DNA of 64,000 bases from an uncultured Collinsella sp. (GCA_959028445.1 CAUFRY010000007.1:1-64000); one strand, 5' to 3'; positions 16,487 to 24,946 are shown, counted from the first letter of the stretch. The notes: generated from the letters alone by a model not told the origin. Translations and numbers: made by a program.

Positions 16487-17173
16487 ATGCGCACCGAGCT
16501 CGATGTCCCCTTTTCGCACAAAGAAGAAGCCAAGGCGCTGGGCGCCAAATGGGACCGGACCAAGAAGATCTGGTATGTACCCAGCGGCGTCAACCCCGAG
16601 CCCTTTGCCGAATGGCTGCCCGGTGTTGACCGATCCGACCCCTCAGCGCCGTATATATATCTAGTACTGGGCAAGCGCGAGTGCTGGAAGTGTCACAAAG
16701 AGACCTCGGTCGCGGCCTTTGGCATTCCCTATCGAACCGATAACGACGAGAGCATCGCCATCGCGCACGCGCCCAACGAAGCCGGGCACATTGTCATCGA
16801 CACGGCCAACGCCAACGCACTCGCCATCGTGCCCGCTCTTGGCTGCGTGCCGGGCGAGATCCGCGACTACCTTCATAAGCGCTGCGGCTACAAGCCCGTA
16901 GGCGCGCGAGCCTCCAAAGCCCCGTCGCTCGGCAACACGTGCACCAGTTGCGACGCGTTGCAAGGCAGTCGCTATCTGCTCGAAGAGCCCTCGTCCCCGT
17001 TTGCCCTCACCGCCATCAACAAGCTGCCGGCACTGGAGTTTGTGCGCGTCGAAGTTGCCGGCGTCTTTGGCATCCCAGCCACGCGCACCGACTTTGACCA
17101 GGCGCTCTTTACCTGGGCACGCGACCATCACGCCGAGTTCCACAGGCAACTCGGTGAGGGGATTTATTTGTAG
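16487..17173 (+). CDS. DUF5710 domain protein with two CxxC pairs
   Basis: A 228-residue protein. Residues 1-45 are a DUF5710 domain ('LDVPFSHKEEAKALGAKWD' and a following 'KIWYVPSG'), a small module found attached to plasmid primases and DNA-processing proteins. The rest is unrecognised but has CWKC at residues 66-69 and a later CTSC pair, which together could bind one zinc ion. The ATG at 16487 has AAGGAG six bases upstream; the longer open frame upstream runs through the tRNA and is not coding. It is the first gene after tRNA-Val, and the next segment is a broken methyltransferase in the same frame. This suggests a decayed accessory island. Function unknown. Confidence 0.7.
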   Translation: MRTELDVPFSHKEEAKALGAKWDRTKKIWYVPSGVNPEPFAEWLPGVDRSDPSAPYIYLVLGKRECWKCHKETSVAAFGIPYRTDNDESIAIAHAPNEAGHIVIDTANANALAIVPALGCVPGEIRDYLHKRCGYKPVGARASKAPSLGNTCTSCDALQGSRYLLEEPSSPFALTAINKLPALEFVRVEVAGVFGIPATRTDFDQALFTWARDHHAEFHRQLGEGIYL

Positions 17174-17536
17174 GGGCAACATCGAGGTATCGAGGAGCAG
17201 GAGCTCGATCGTCAAACAATCAAAAAGACAGGCTTTACGTACACGTATTCCGAGGGAGCCATGAGCTTCCCGGATGCCACCGACAAGCCGAGCCGCACCA
17301 TCCTCACAGGAGAAGGCGGCACGGGAGCGAGCCGCTTCAAGCACGTCATCGAATGTCCCGATGGCCGTTTCCGCCGTCTTGTTCCCGACGAGCTCGACCA
17401 GCTTCAGGGATTCCCGAAAGGCTGGACCGATACGGGCATGACTGACGGCCATCGAGCCTTCTGCATGGGCAACGCACTCGTCACCGGCGTGCCCCATCGC
17501 ATTGGCGAAGCTATGGTCGAAGTGTACGGCCTCTAA
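17174..17536 (+). pseudogene. C-terminal remnant of a C5-cytosine DNA methyltransferase
   Basis: From 17261 the frame encodes 91 residues that match the end of Dcm-like enzymes: 'DKPSRTILTGEGG', 'RRLVPDELDQLQGFP' and 'MGNALVTGVPHRIG', the last being motif X. Homology continues upstream of that ATG to about 17200 ('KKTGFTYTYSEGAM'), back to the stop codon at 17171-17173. So the reading frame has lost its N-terminal 250 or so residues, including the PC-motif catalytic Cys and the AdoMet site. It lies in the same frame as the DUF5710 gene just upstream. A short peptide could still be made from 17261, but it cannot be an active methyltransferase. Confidence 0.72.
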
Positions 17537-17661
17537 GGCAAGCAATCCGGAGCCGGCAGTTCACGCTGTCGACCCCGTTTTTCCACCCCACTCCCCTGTA
17601 TACTGATGTAGCACGTGTTTCATCCGGGCTTGTTGGGCCGGATTGTTCATGGGAGGGTCTT

Positions 17662-18153
17662 ATGGCTGCTTCGAATCCGCCTAAGGGGAGCGTTTCTTCT
17701 TCGTCCATCAAGCCGGTAACGCGCAAGGCCGTGCGCTGCCAGCGCGAGGTCGCTTGGCTTGTCACGCAGGCGGCGGGCAGGCTTGTGGCGACCACTCAGG
17801 ACGTCAATGCGCCTACACCGAGCTTTGTGTTAGCAGCGGCGCTGGATTTTGTGCGCCAATTGGAGCTTGCCGAACAGGATGCCAACGGCCACCTCGACTA
17901 CCAGAACGCTATGGCGCCCGACCTGCAAACGTTCTGCCACATGGCCAAGTTGCCCGCCGCGCCCAATGCACTTTCGGACGCAGGCTACATGTTTACGCTT
18001 TCGGGCGCGGACCTTATCCGCGACATCTATGCATACTGCAGCGAACTCGCCGAGCGCCACGTCTTTGACGCGGCTGAAGTCAAACCGGGATATGTCATCA
18101 AGCTGGTTCTTAGGCTGTTCTTGATGGACGGGTTTGGGGCCATGCCGGCGTAA
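17662..18153 (+). CDS. hypothetical protein
   Basis: A 163-residue soluble protein that I do not recognise. After a Ser/Pro-rich N-terminus of about 25 residues it looks all-helical, with 'TPSFVLAAALDFVRQLELAEQD' and 'YVIKLVLRLFLMDGFG' as amphipathic segments and a Cys-His pair in 'TFCHMAKL'. The ATG at 17662 has GGGAGG six bases upstream, and a -10-like TATACT lies about 60 bases before it, so expression is likely. It sits between the methyltransferase remnant and the AlbA-domain regulator in a region of accessory genes. No function can be proposed. Confidence 0.6.
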   Translation: MAASNPPKGSVSSSSIKPVTRKAVRCQREVAWLVTQAAGRLVATTQDVNAPTPSFVLAAALDFVRQLELAEQDANGHLDYQNAMAPDLQTFCHMAKLPAAPNALSDAGYMFTLSGADLIRDIYAYCSELAERHVFDAAEVKPGYVIKLVLRLFLMDGFGAMPA

Positions 18154-18253
18154 GCCGAGTCTTTAGCATCACTGTCGACTGGGCAACAACCGCTTTGCCT
18201 TAGTGGGCGCCAATTGAGAGTCGATTATTGGTTCGCCTCGTCCACTAACGCAT

Positions 18254-19720
18254 TTATTCCACGCGCTCTGACAGTCGATACTTGCGGTTGCGGCTCGTCG
18301 CCGGCGCCGTGGGCTCAAGCTCGCCTTGAGCAATGAGCGCGTTGACGCGCGACCTAACCTGGGAAATCGTAAGCCCCGTACGTTCTGCCAGCTCACGCGT
18401 CCCCAGCTCGCCGTAGTGTTTGAGTGCCGTCACAATTAAGCCCCCGCCATGATCGACCGGCTCGATCTTTGAACGGTAAAGTACGACCTTGAACCGATCG
18501 AACCCCGGGCAGAACAGGGGCTCGGCCAGACCATGCGCGCGCATGGCATCGATCATCATCGGGATGCCCGAGCCATTGCCCTCAGCCGGCGAACCTGCGC
18601 CATCCGGCAGCGGGACAATCGACATGAGTTTCACGAGCGTCGCGTTACGGCATCGGGAGCTGCCGTCAAACAAGTTCTCGCGAGTCTTTCCCCCGTAAAG
18701 GCCGCCAGGATTCGTCACCTCGACACGATCGTCAAAGACGTCGACGGCAATCGATTGTCCACAGAACCGATCCCCGTATTCTCGATGGATTACGGCGTTG
18801 GCGATTGCCTCGCGCAGAACCTCCTCGGGAATCTCCAGCGAGTCGACACGCGAGACGCCTTGGATCGTCGAGGTTCGCCGCAAATTCTTGGCGACTGCCG
18901 CGACGGCATCCGAGATCATTTCACCCAACGTCCCCTCGCAGATCGTACGGTCCATGAACCTCAACGACCCTGCCGCGCCCTTCTGCGTTCCGGCATAGAC
19001 CGCCACATCGATAAAGAGCTTGGGATAGAACTGCTGAGGATAGGCGCCCGCAGCCAGGAGCCCGGCCTTAGTGACATTGCCCTGGGAGTCGAGGAAATTC
19101 AGGCGCTCCAGCTTCGTTTTCTTGTCCGGCGCGCCGCGCATTGCACGGGGTGTCAGCGAGAAAGCACGCTCTATCGTGCGGTCGACCAGGGCCTCGTCAA
19201 GATCGCCTGCGACCGCGCCGGGTACTGCATCGCGATCACTGGGGCTCGTCCGTTCATACGATGACAAGGACAGGACCTCGGTCGACGAGAGCGGAACATC
19301 TTTGTCATCGATGCGTTTGTAGCTGCCGCCTTGAGCGCCCCGCTCTATGACATAACAAGGCTTGCTCGACGGGTCGAGCTCCTCAATCGTGATGACCAGA
19401 ACCACGGTGCCCTGGAGCTCCACGCGTTCAATGGTGTATTTGGGCGGATTGGCCAGTTTTCCGCGACCGCCGGCATCACCCATGCCCGCTACGAATTGGT
19501 TGAGCACCTTCTCGGTCTCAAAGTTCTCAACCGGGACAAAGCCCGCGCGCTCGCTCACGCCGAGCACGATAATTCCGCCAGCGGTATTCGCGAATGCGCT
19601 AACCGTTTCCCATACGTCGCGGGAAAGCGTCGTGGCGCTCTCCTTGACCTCGACGTTAAGATCGTCCGAGCCCATGCGCTTTAAAGACTCGAGCAGACCG
19701 GTCAGCTCGTTTTCGTTCAT
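18254..19720 (-). CDS. AlbA_2/Schlafen-type ATP-binding transcriptional regulator
   Basis: A 488-residue protein of the 'divergent AAA-4/AlbA_2' group. Residues 10-130 form the AlbA_2 (Schlafen-like) DNA- or RNA-binding domain, with 'VEVKESATTLSRDVWETVSAFANTAGG' typical of its start. Residues about 290-400 form a GHKL-type ATP-binding domain ('EAIANAVIHREY', 'VEVTNPGGLYGG', 'GNGSGIPMM'). The C-terminus is a winged helix ('LGTRELAERTGLTISQVRSRVNALIAQGEL'). The second ATG (19720) is preferred, since AAAGGA is too close to the one at 19726. Such proteins are seen in stress and phage-defence settings and often regulate themselves. Two arrays of TATCTCTC repeats lie directly upstream and are its likely operators. 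Confidence 0.8.
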   Translation of the reverse strand: MNENELTGLLESLKRMGSDDLNVEVKESATTLSRDVWETVSAFANTAGGIIVLGVSERAGFVPVENFETEKVLNQFVAGMGDAGGRGKLANPPKYTIERVELQGTVVLVITIEELDPSSKPCYVIERGAQGGSYKRIDDKDVPLSSTEVLSLSSYERTSPSDRDAVPGAVAGDLDEALVDRTIERAFSLTPRAMRGAPDKKTKLERLNFLDSQGNVTKAGLLAAGAYPQQFYPKLFIDVAVYAGTQKGAAGSLRFMDRTICEGTLGEMISDAVAAVAKNLRRTSTIQGVSRVDSLEIPEEVLREAIANAVIHREYGDRFCGQSIAVDVFDDRVEVTNPGGLYGGKTRENLFDGSSRCRNATLVKLMSIVPLPDGAGSPAEGNGSGIPMMIDAMRAHGLAEPLFCPGFDRFKVVLYRSKIEPVDHGGGLIVTALKHYGELGTRELAERTGLTISQVRSRVNALIAQGELEPTAPATSRNRKYRLSERVE

Positions 19721-19783
19721 CTGCATGTCCTTTCGCTCGGCCCGGCGGAGAATGCCGCGAATAGATTTCCTTCGTCTCTCAGT

Positions 19784-19845
19784 TATCTCTCGTAATTATC
19801 TCTCATCTTACTGCTATCTCTCATATTAGAGATAAGTGAGAGATG
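19784..19845. promoter_or_regulatory. operator array 1 (TATCTCTC repeats)
   Basis: Three plus-strand copies of TATCTCTC start at 19784, 19797 and 19815, giving spacings of 13 and 18. Inverted copies (GAGAGATG at 19838) follow, making a dyad with the third copy. It lies 64 bases upstream of the regulator start at 19720. It is repeated as array 2, with identical spacing, 165 bases away. Confidence 0.65.
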
Positions 19846-19948
19846 AAAGATAAGATGTCTGCCATCTGTTTCATTTAAACATGTTTTTGCTGGTAAAACA
19901 ATCAGTATTGAGACAATACCATGATTGCCTGTCTCTTTGCTGATCAGT

Positions 19949-20017
19949 TATCTCTCATATTTATCTCTCGTCTTTCTGTTATCTCTCGTATTAGTGAGGA
20001 ATGAGAGATGAGAGATG
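19949..20017. promoter_or_regulatory. operator array 2 (TATCTCTC repeats)
   Basis: TATCTCTC starts at 19949, 19962 and 19980, again spaced 13 and 18. Two inverted GAGAGATG copies start at 20003 and 20010. The same layout as array 1 implies duplication of a complete operator. The 100 bases between the arrays are AT-rich and hold no gene. Confidence 0.65.
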
Positions 20018-20030
20018 TGTGAGTGATGCA

Positions 20031-20062
20031 TGGGCGTGGATTTTTGGACGGTCGGAAAATCC
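20031..20062. repeat. degenerate GAGCGTGGA-family repeat
   Basis: GGCGTGGATTTTTGGAC here matches the flank of the palindromic repeat at 39284-39387, and GTCGGAAAATCC matches the tail of the copy at 32921-33042. It seems to be a decayed fourth copy. Confidence 0.45.
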
Positions 20063-20068
20063 CTCAAA

Positions 20069-20106
20069 CAAAAAAACGGGGCCGGCCTTACGCCGAACCC
20101 CGTTTT
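20069..20106 (-). terminator. terminator of PTS operon 1
   Basis: On the minus strand, AACGGGGTTCGGCG pairs with the GCCGGCCCCGTT side and is followed by seven U residues. It lies 46 bases after the IID stop codon. Confidence 0.85.
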
Positions 20107-20151
20107 CAAACGGACAGTTAGTTATCCAACGCGCGAGCATAGCAGTCAACT

Positions 20152-21000
20152 TTACGCCGCCGCGAACACTCCCAAACCTGTTCCGATGATGCAGATCGCG
20201 AAGATGCCAATAATAATCCAAATGGTCTTGACACCCTTTTTATAGAGAGCAACGCAAGCGAACGTTGCCAGCAAGGGCAGCAGACCGGGGAAGATCGAAT
20301 CGAACAGATCCTGCAGGACAATCTCCGAACCACCCACGTCAAAGGTCAAAGCCGTGGACAGCGAGACCTGTGCCGCAATCATCGCGCCAATGACGGTCAT
20401 TCCGAGAACGCCGGCAGCATGCGTCATGCGAGACATAAGGTTGTTCTCTTCGGACTGCTGCAGGAACTTGGTTCCCAGGTCGTAACCCAGATGGGCGGCG
20501 ACGATACGCGTTGCAAAGTTAATCACGGAGTAGATGAGCGCGTACACGATGGGGCCGAGCGGGTTGCCCGTCGATGCGATGCCAATACCAATGCCGGCGG
20601 CGACCACGCGGAACGTACCCCAGTAGAACGAATCGCCGATGCCGGAAAGCGGTCCCATGAGGCCGACCTTCATGGCGTTAATCGAGGACGTGTCGAAGTT
20701 CTTATCGGCAGCCGCCTGCTCTTCCATCGAAACCGTTAGGCCGGCTACAAACGGAAGCACATGAGGCGTGATGTTAAAGAACTCGGTATGGCGATCAAGC
20801 GCCGCATAGTAATCGTCGTCGTTGGGATAGATCTTTCGCAGGGGCTTCTGAATGGTGTACATGAAGCCCATTGCCATCATCTTGTCGTACGACTGCGAGC
20901 ACTGGCTCGTAAACTGGCGAAGGAACATGCTCCGATACATATCGGGGCTCATAATCGCGTCCTTCTTGGCCTCTTTGAGGTCGGTGTTCTGGGTAGCCAT
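20152..21000 (-). CDS. PTS mannose-family IID component
   Basis: The 282-residue IID membrane subunit of a mannose/fructose/sorbose-family phosphotransferase permease. Family marks include 'FLRQFTSQCSQSYDKMMAMGFMY' near residue 25, 'HTEFFNITPHVLPFVAGLTVSMEEQ' and 'MKVGLMGPLSGIGDSFYWGT'. The C-terminus has two or three membrane helices. The start codon overlaps the IIC stop by one base. With IIC it forms the sugar channel and is needed with IIA and IIB for phosphorylation of the substrate at import. The context, a FrlB-like deglycase just upstream of IIC, suggests an amine-linked sugar such as fructoselysine or glucoselysine. Confidence 0.92.
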   Translation of the reverse strand: MATQNTDLKEAKKDAIMSPDMYRSMFLRQFTSQCSQSYDKMMAMGFMYTIQKPLRKIYPNDDDYYAALDRHTEFFNITPHVLPFVAGLTVSMEEQAAADKNFDTSSINAMKVGLMGPLSGIGDSFYWGTFRVVAAGIGIGIASTGNPLGPIVYALIYSVINFATRIVAAHLGYDLGTKFLQQSEENNLMSRMTHAAGVLGMTVIGAMIAAQVSLSTALTFDVGGSEIVLQDLFDSIFPGLLPLLATFACVALYKKGVKTIWIIIGIFAICIIGTGLGVFAAA

Positions 21001-21773
21001 TAGAAGTCCTCCTCTTCATCTGCAGCAACCGTCTGCGGACCGGACGAGCCCTCGCGGAAGGCCAGGAGCAGTGCGACGCAAATGGCAGCTGCGGCGACGC
21101 CGATAACGTCCATCTTGAGGTAGATGACCATAATGAATCCCAGGAACAGCCAAGGAAGCAGCTTGTTGTCGCCCATGGTCCTAATAAGAAGAGCGAAGCC
21201 GATGCAGACCATGACGCCGGACGCAACGTTGAGGCCGTCCATCACAAACTGCGGAATAGCGTTAAGCGCATTGTTGATGAGGTCGGCACCAAAGAACAGC
21301 GAGCAAAACACCAGCAGTGCAGACGGAATGCCAATCGACAGCGGCACGATGGTCAGATGGTACAGATTCGCCTTGGCAAGATCACGATTTGCCAGAGCGG
21401 TCTCAATCTTCTTGCAGGCAAAGGCACCCGGAACGGCGTAGCAGAAGTTGCGCCACACCTGAAGGAAGACGGAGACGGGAAGGGCGAGTGCGACGGCAGT
21501 TGCCGTGCCCGTACCCGTAATGACGGCAAACGCGCAGCCAAGCACGCCGGAGGCATAGACCTCGGGAGGAACCGCCGCGCCGACCATGATGGCGCCCATG
21601 AACATGGACTCCAAAGCAGCGCCGACGATAACGCCCTGCTGGACATCGCCAAGGATCAAGCCGACAAACAGGCTCGTAAACAGCGGACGACCAAGCATCG
21701 TAATGCCAAATAATTGCTCGTCCATGGACGCAATAAATGCGACCAGTGCAACTAGAAGATACTGGACAACCAT
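21000..21773 (-). CDS. PTS mannose-family IIC component
   Basis: A hydrophobic protein of about 257 residues forming the substrate-binding IIC channel of a mannose-family PTS. It begins 'MVVQYLLVALVAFIASMDEQ', and the conserved 'GRPLFTSLFVGLILGDVQQGVIVGA' segment follows. Seven or eight helices are visible. The ATG at 21773 is chosen; a TTG at 21782 would also fit but has its GGGG site only one base away. The order SIS-IIC-IID on the minus strand is tight: 81 bases after the SIS gene, and a one-base overlap with IID. IIA and IIB are encoded just upstream, behind a terminator, so the parts may be differently expressed. Confidence 0.9.
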   Translation of the reverse strand: MVVQYLLVALVAFIASMDEQLFGITMLGRPLFTSLFVGLILGDVQQGVIVGAALESMFMGAIMVGAAVPPEVYASGVLGCAFAVITGTGTATAVALALPVSVFLQVWRNFCYAVPGAFACKKIETALANRDLAKANLYHLTIVPLSIGIPSALLVFCSLFFGADLINNALNAIPQFVMDGLNVASGVMVCIGFALLIRTMGDNKLLPWLFLGFIMVIYLKMDVIGVAAAAICVALLLAFREGSSGPQTVAADEEEDF

Positions 21774-21854
21774 TTCGATCAACCCCAGAAACAGGTCTGC
21801 AGGCGAGGCATTCTGCGCAGCTCGCCTGCAGACAACCGCAGCAATTTGAGAGGA

Positions 21855-22889
21855 TTAGTAGTTCATCTGGTGATAGTAACGACGCGTGGTGAGCGGGTGG
21901 TTACGGACGTGCTCGAGATGGCAGCTCAGACGCTCGGTGATGGTGTAGGTGACCATCGGGGAGACGATCTTGCGGAACTCGGGGTCGCTGAACGGCAGCT
22001 CGACCTCGGCGGTGTCGAACTTGTTCACGCGGACATGGACGCCCTTCTCGTCAGCGAGCATATGAGTGAAGTTGTCCACGCGGTCCATGAGCTTACGGGT
22101 GTCGTCCTCGCCGTAGAGCATGATGAGGCTCGTGCCCTCCTCGCACAGCTCGATGGTGCCGTGGAAGAACTCGGCGGCGTGGATGGACTTGGTCTTGATC
22201 CACTGCATCTCCTCGAGGATGCACATAGCGTAGTCGTAGGCCTCACCCCAGAGCATGCCGGAGCCGATCACCATGTGGTAATCGGTGTCCTTGAAGTCCT
22301 CGGCCATGGCGGCGCAGCGCTCGTCCTGAGCGTCCTTGGCCTTGATGAGGTACGGAGCGATGTTGCCGAACTCCTCCATGAAGGTGTCGTACTTGGGGAA
22401 GGCGCCGGCGTTCTTGAGGAAGCGGGCGACCAGCGTGATCTGGTAGGTGTAGATGGCCTCGCACAGAACGTCGTCCTCGGCGAAGCTGAAGAACTTGTAA
22501 TCGGCGTACTCGGTGGCCGGGGTGTTGTCGTTGGAGACATACATCAGCGTGCGGGCACCCTGCTCCTGGCAGAACTTGGCGGCCTCGATGATCTCGGGGG
22601 TGGTGCCGGTACGGGTGGAGAAGACGCAGACCGAGTCCTTGTTGAAGGTCTTGGGCGGGCATGCGAGGAACTCAGCGGCAATCTCGCAGTGGACGTCGAC
22701 GTCGGCCGTGGTGGTCTCGACCCAATACTTCATCGGGAGCGTGTGGGCCCAGGTGCCGCCGCAGCCGATGAAGAAGATGTTGGAATAACCCTGCTCGCAG
22801 ACCTTGTCCACGGCAGCCTCAATCTGAGGACGGAGAGCGAGGGCATCGCTCACAACCTTCTCGTAACGAGGCTCATCGAAATTGAACAT
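21855..22889 (-). CDS. SIS-domain deglycase, FrlB/GfrF-like (paralogue 1)
   Basis: A 344-residue protein with two SIS (sugar isomerase) domains of the FrlB/FraB/GfrF group. These cleave 6-phosphorylated Amadori products (for example fructoselysine-6-P) to glucose-6-P and free amino acid or amine. The first domain starts 'FFIGCGGTWAH', and the Ser/Thr phosphate loop is 'FSTRTGTTPE' near residue 90-99. The catalytic pair known in Salmonella FraB (Glu214/His230, from memory) is seen here as Glu227 in EEMQW and His243 in EFFHG, with the same 16-residue spacing. The ATG has AGGAG upstream. It has its own promoter after a terminator and is followed by IIC and IID. The exact substrate is not readable. 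Confidence 0.85.
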   Translation of the reverse strand: MFNFDEPRYEKVVSDALALRPQIEAAVDKVCEQGYSNIFFIGCGGTWAHTLPMKYWVETTTADVDVHCEIAAEFLACPPKTFNKDSVCVFSTRTGTTPEIIEAAKFCQEQGARTLMYVSNDNTPATEYADYKFFSFAEDDVLCEAIYTYQITLVARFLKNAGAFPKYDTFMEEFGNIAPYLIKAKDAQDERCAAMAEDFKDTDYHMVIGSGMLWGEAYDYAMCILEEMQWIKTKSIHAAEFFHGTIELCEEGTSLIMLYGEDDTRKLMDRVDNFTHMLADEKGVHVRVNKFDTAEVELPFSDPEFRKIVSPMVTYTITERLSCHLEHVRNHPLTTRRYYHQMNY

Positions 22890-22934
22890 CCCTTACTCCT
22901 AACTCACTTGGATGAACCCTTCATTCATCCCATG

Positions 22935-22957
22935 ACGTTATAATACTTTATATAACT
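22935..22957 (-). promoter_or_regulatory. operator-like site upstream of the SIS-1 gene
   Basis: On the minus strand AGTTATATAAAGTATTATAAC resembles sites at 24081-24101 and 24947-24965 (consensus TTATAT-n-GTATTA-AAC). It probably binds the GntR protein encoded at 24198-24911. It also holds the ACGTTATA core (22935-22942) seen at 41616, 47756 and 49032. Confidence 0.4.
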
Positions 22958-22998
22958 AACTATGCAAGAACTATTTCAGATTTTTTTGATTTTTCTTT

Positions 22999-23033
22999 AA
23001 AAAAAAGCCCGCCGGTCAAATAATCGGCGGGCC
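22999..23033 (-). terminator. terminator after the PTS IIB gene
   Basis: GGCCCGCCGATT pairs with the ACCGGCGGGC side, and eight U residues follow on the minus strand. It separates IIA-IIB from SIS-IIC-IID, so read-through or a second promoter must supply the latter. Confidence 0.88.
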
Positions 23034-23083
23034 AAAGAAAGGAGGACCTAGTTAATAAATGCTAGACAATGGCATGTTTCCAG

Positions 23084-23557
23084 CTAGAAAACGTCCTTGG
23101 CAAGTACCTTTGAGTCATTGGGAACCTGACGGATTTCGATAACCACGCCATCGTTCACAAGCTCTTGGATATGCTCGGCATCGGTTTCGGTCGCAAAGAT
23201 CGCGGGGGTCGGATGAAGCGTGGTCTCGGGAGACTTTCGAGTTCCGCCCAGATTGATCTCCTTGATGTCTTTGCAACCCTTAGCAAGGCGATAGGCATCC
23301 TCGATCGTCTCGACAATGATAAACAGCGAATACTTGTCGGTGACGCCGCTGTTGAGCGCCTCGATAGCAGCGTTTACGTCTTTTATGACGAGCTTCACGC
23401 CGTTGGGACGAGCTAGCCTCAATGCGGCTTTTCTCATGTCGTCTTTTGCCACGGCGTCGCTGGCACACAGGATGCAATCGACATCCAGCGCATGTGTCCA
23501 AGACATGGCGACCTGGCCGTGAATCAATCGGTAATCAACTCTCGTAAGCTTAATCAT
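23084..23557 (-). CDS. PTS mannose-family IIB component
   Basis: The 157-residue IIB phosphocarrier that takes phosphate from IIA and gives it to the incoming sugar. The active-site loop is 'RVDYRLIHGQV', His13 from the start at 23557. The ATG at 23557 is preferred over that at 23566, because GGAG lies nine bases before it and adjoins the other. The family fold is supported by 'CASDAVAKDDMRKAALRLARPNGVKL'. It is a stand-alone IIB, unlike the IIA-IIB fusion in the second cluster (46804-47727). It lies 71 bases after IIA and ends ahead of a strong terminator. Confidence 0.92.
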   Translation of the reverse strand: MIKLTRVDYRLIHGQVAMSWTHALDVDCILCASDAVAKDDMRKAALRLARPNGVKLVIKDVNAAIEALNSGVTDKYSLFIIVETIEDAYRLAKGCKDIKEINLGGTRKSPETTLHPTPAIFATETDAEHIQELVNDGVVIEIRQVPNDSKVLAKDVF

Positions 23558-23628
23558 CGTAATCATCTCCGCACGTAATAAAGGTAATGACAGGCGTGGC
23601 CCTTAGCTAGGGCTCGAACCAGAACTAA

Positions 23629-24048
23629 CTAGAACTCTTCTTCTTCGACATCGGCAAGCATGTCCGCCGCCTCACAAAGCATGATAAACGAACGTGATCC
23701 CTCGACCGCAGCTTTGGCCTTGTCCGCATCCAGGGAGTCCAGCTGTGTAGCCATTTCCACCAGCAGCGGCAAGTTCATTCCGGTGATCAACGTAAACGAT
23801 CCGGCGGTCTGCCTCTGAATGAATTCGTTGTTTACAGAGCCGCCAAAGATGTCAGTCACGACAAACCAAGAGTCGGCAGGGTCCTTCGACTCCATCCAAG
23901 CATCGATAAGCGCTGCGACATCCCTCGTGTCGTCATCGACATAGGCGCACAGACACTCGATTCGGTCGTTGGCGCCCATCAGGATCTCGAGAGAGCTCTT
24001 CATACCTTGGGCGAGATAACCATGACCCGCTAGCAATATCTTATTCAT
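23629..24048 (-). CDS. PTS mannose-family IIA component
   Basis: A 139-residue cytosolic EIIA-Man domain. HPr phosphorylates its His9, seen in 'LLAGHGYLAQGMKSSLEILMG'. The second conserved segment, 'FVVTDIFGGSVNNEF', contains the Asp of the active site. Length is typical for a single-domain IIA. The first gene of this PTS operon, it begins 149 bases after the GntR gene, and an operator-like site lies between them (24081-24101). The start has GGAG at good spacing. It is needed for transport by the IIC-IID channel encoded downstream. Confidence 0.92.
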   Translation of the reverse strand: MNKILLAGHGYLAQGMKSSLEILMGANDRIECLCAYVDDDTRDVAALIDAWMESKDPADSWFVVTDIFGGSVNNEFIQRQTAGSFTLITGMNLPLLVEMATQLDSLDADKAKAAVEGSRSFIMLCEAADMLADVEEEEF

Positions 24049-24080
24049 AGTTCTCCAATATCAATAAGACGTACTATATT

Positions 24081-24101
24081 GTCATAACAAAGTATATAAG
24101 C
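24081..24101 (-). promoter_or_regulatory. operator-like site upstream of PTS IIA
   Basis: On the minus strand GCTTATATACTTTGTTATGAC matches the sites at 22935 and 24947. It lies 33-53 bases upstream of the IIA start, a usual place for repression. Confidence 0.4.
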
Positions 24102-24197
24102 AATTTCCTTTTTGCGGTGCGTTAATTCTCTAATTCCGCGAACGGTAACAATTGGTCGGTAAAACGGCCGCTCCTTTTACAGACCGGCCGCCCTTGC

Positions 24198-24911
24198 TTA
24201 CAGATAGAACTTCAGTCGCTCGGTGCAGTACACCTGACGGGAGATGAAAAGCGGCTCGCCGCTTGGAACATAACGTCTATCGACAAACAGAAGCAGCGGA
24301 GAGTCCAGCTCCACGTTAAGGTATGCCGCCTCGAGCTCGCTCGCATAGCAGACCTCGAGCGTACGCGTGTTGGGGCCCATCTTGATCCCCTGGCGATCGA
24401 GTACCGCCATCAGCGAATCCTCGAGGGATTCATGCTCCAAAAAAGAAAGCGCAGCGGAATAGCTATTGGTTTCCAGCATCGTGGGCTTGTCATCCACAAG
24501 GCGCAGACGACGACTACGCAATACCTTTTGGGTATCGTCTACGCCCAGGAACTTCGCGTCTCGCAGGCTTGGGAAGTCCCAGCCCATTGCGAGAACCCTG
24601 GTAGACGCCTGTTTTCCCGCAAGCTGGCACGAATGGGTAAAGCTCTCACGGTCGTCCGCGGCATACATCTGTGTGTCCGACGAAACGAACGTGCCCTTGC
24701 CGCGGGCCCTCTCAACAAGCCCAGCATCTTCCATTTCTTTAATTGCGGAGCGAACCGTTATTCGGCTCACGCCAAATTGCTCGATGAGCTCCGCCTCGGT
24801 CGGGAGCTTATCTCCCGGGCGGTACGTGCCGTTGGCGATCGAATCAGAAAGCGCACGAACAATCTGTTTGTACAGGGGGATAACGCTATTTGCTTCAACC
24901 ATATCAACCAT
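24198..24911 (-). CDS. GntR/HutC-family regulator of PTS operon 1
   Basis: A 237-residue regulator with an N-terminal winged helix ('GDKLPTEAELIEQFGVSRITVRSAIKEMEDAGLVERARGKGTFV', residues about 32-76) and a C-terminal UTRA ligand-binding domain (residues 95-235), ending in a conserved 'YCTERLKFYL'. UTRA regulators usually bind a phosphorylated sugar that is the product of the operon they control, so an Amadori-6-phosphate is a plausible effector. ATGs at 24911 and 24902 both occur; AAAGG is too near the first, so 24902 is possible. Operator-like sites lie upstream of itself, of IIA and of the SIS gene. Confidence 0.88.
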   Translation of the reverse strand: MVDMVEANSVIPLYKQIVRALSDSIANGTYRPGDKLPTEAELIEQFGVSRITVRSAIKEMEDAGLVERARGKGTFVSSDTQMYAADDRESFTHSCQLAGKQASTRVLAMGWDFPSLRDAKFLGVDDTQKVLRSRRLRLVDDKPTMLETNSYSAALSFLEHESLEDSLMAVLDRQGIKMGPNTRTLEVCYASELEAAYLNVELDSPLLLFVDRRYVPSGEPLFISRQVYCTERLKFYL

Positions 24912-24946
24912 ACCTTTGCAAGGAATCAGCAGCTTATAGATAGATG

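Noticed and set aside
19784..20017. CRISPR array
   Set aside because: The repeated unit is only about 8-10 bases with unequal short spacers and inverted copies. No cas genes are present. An operator array fits better.
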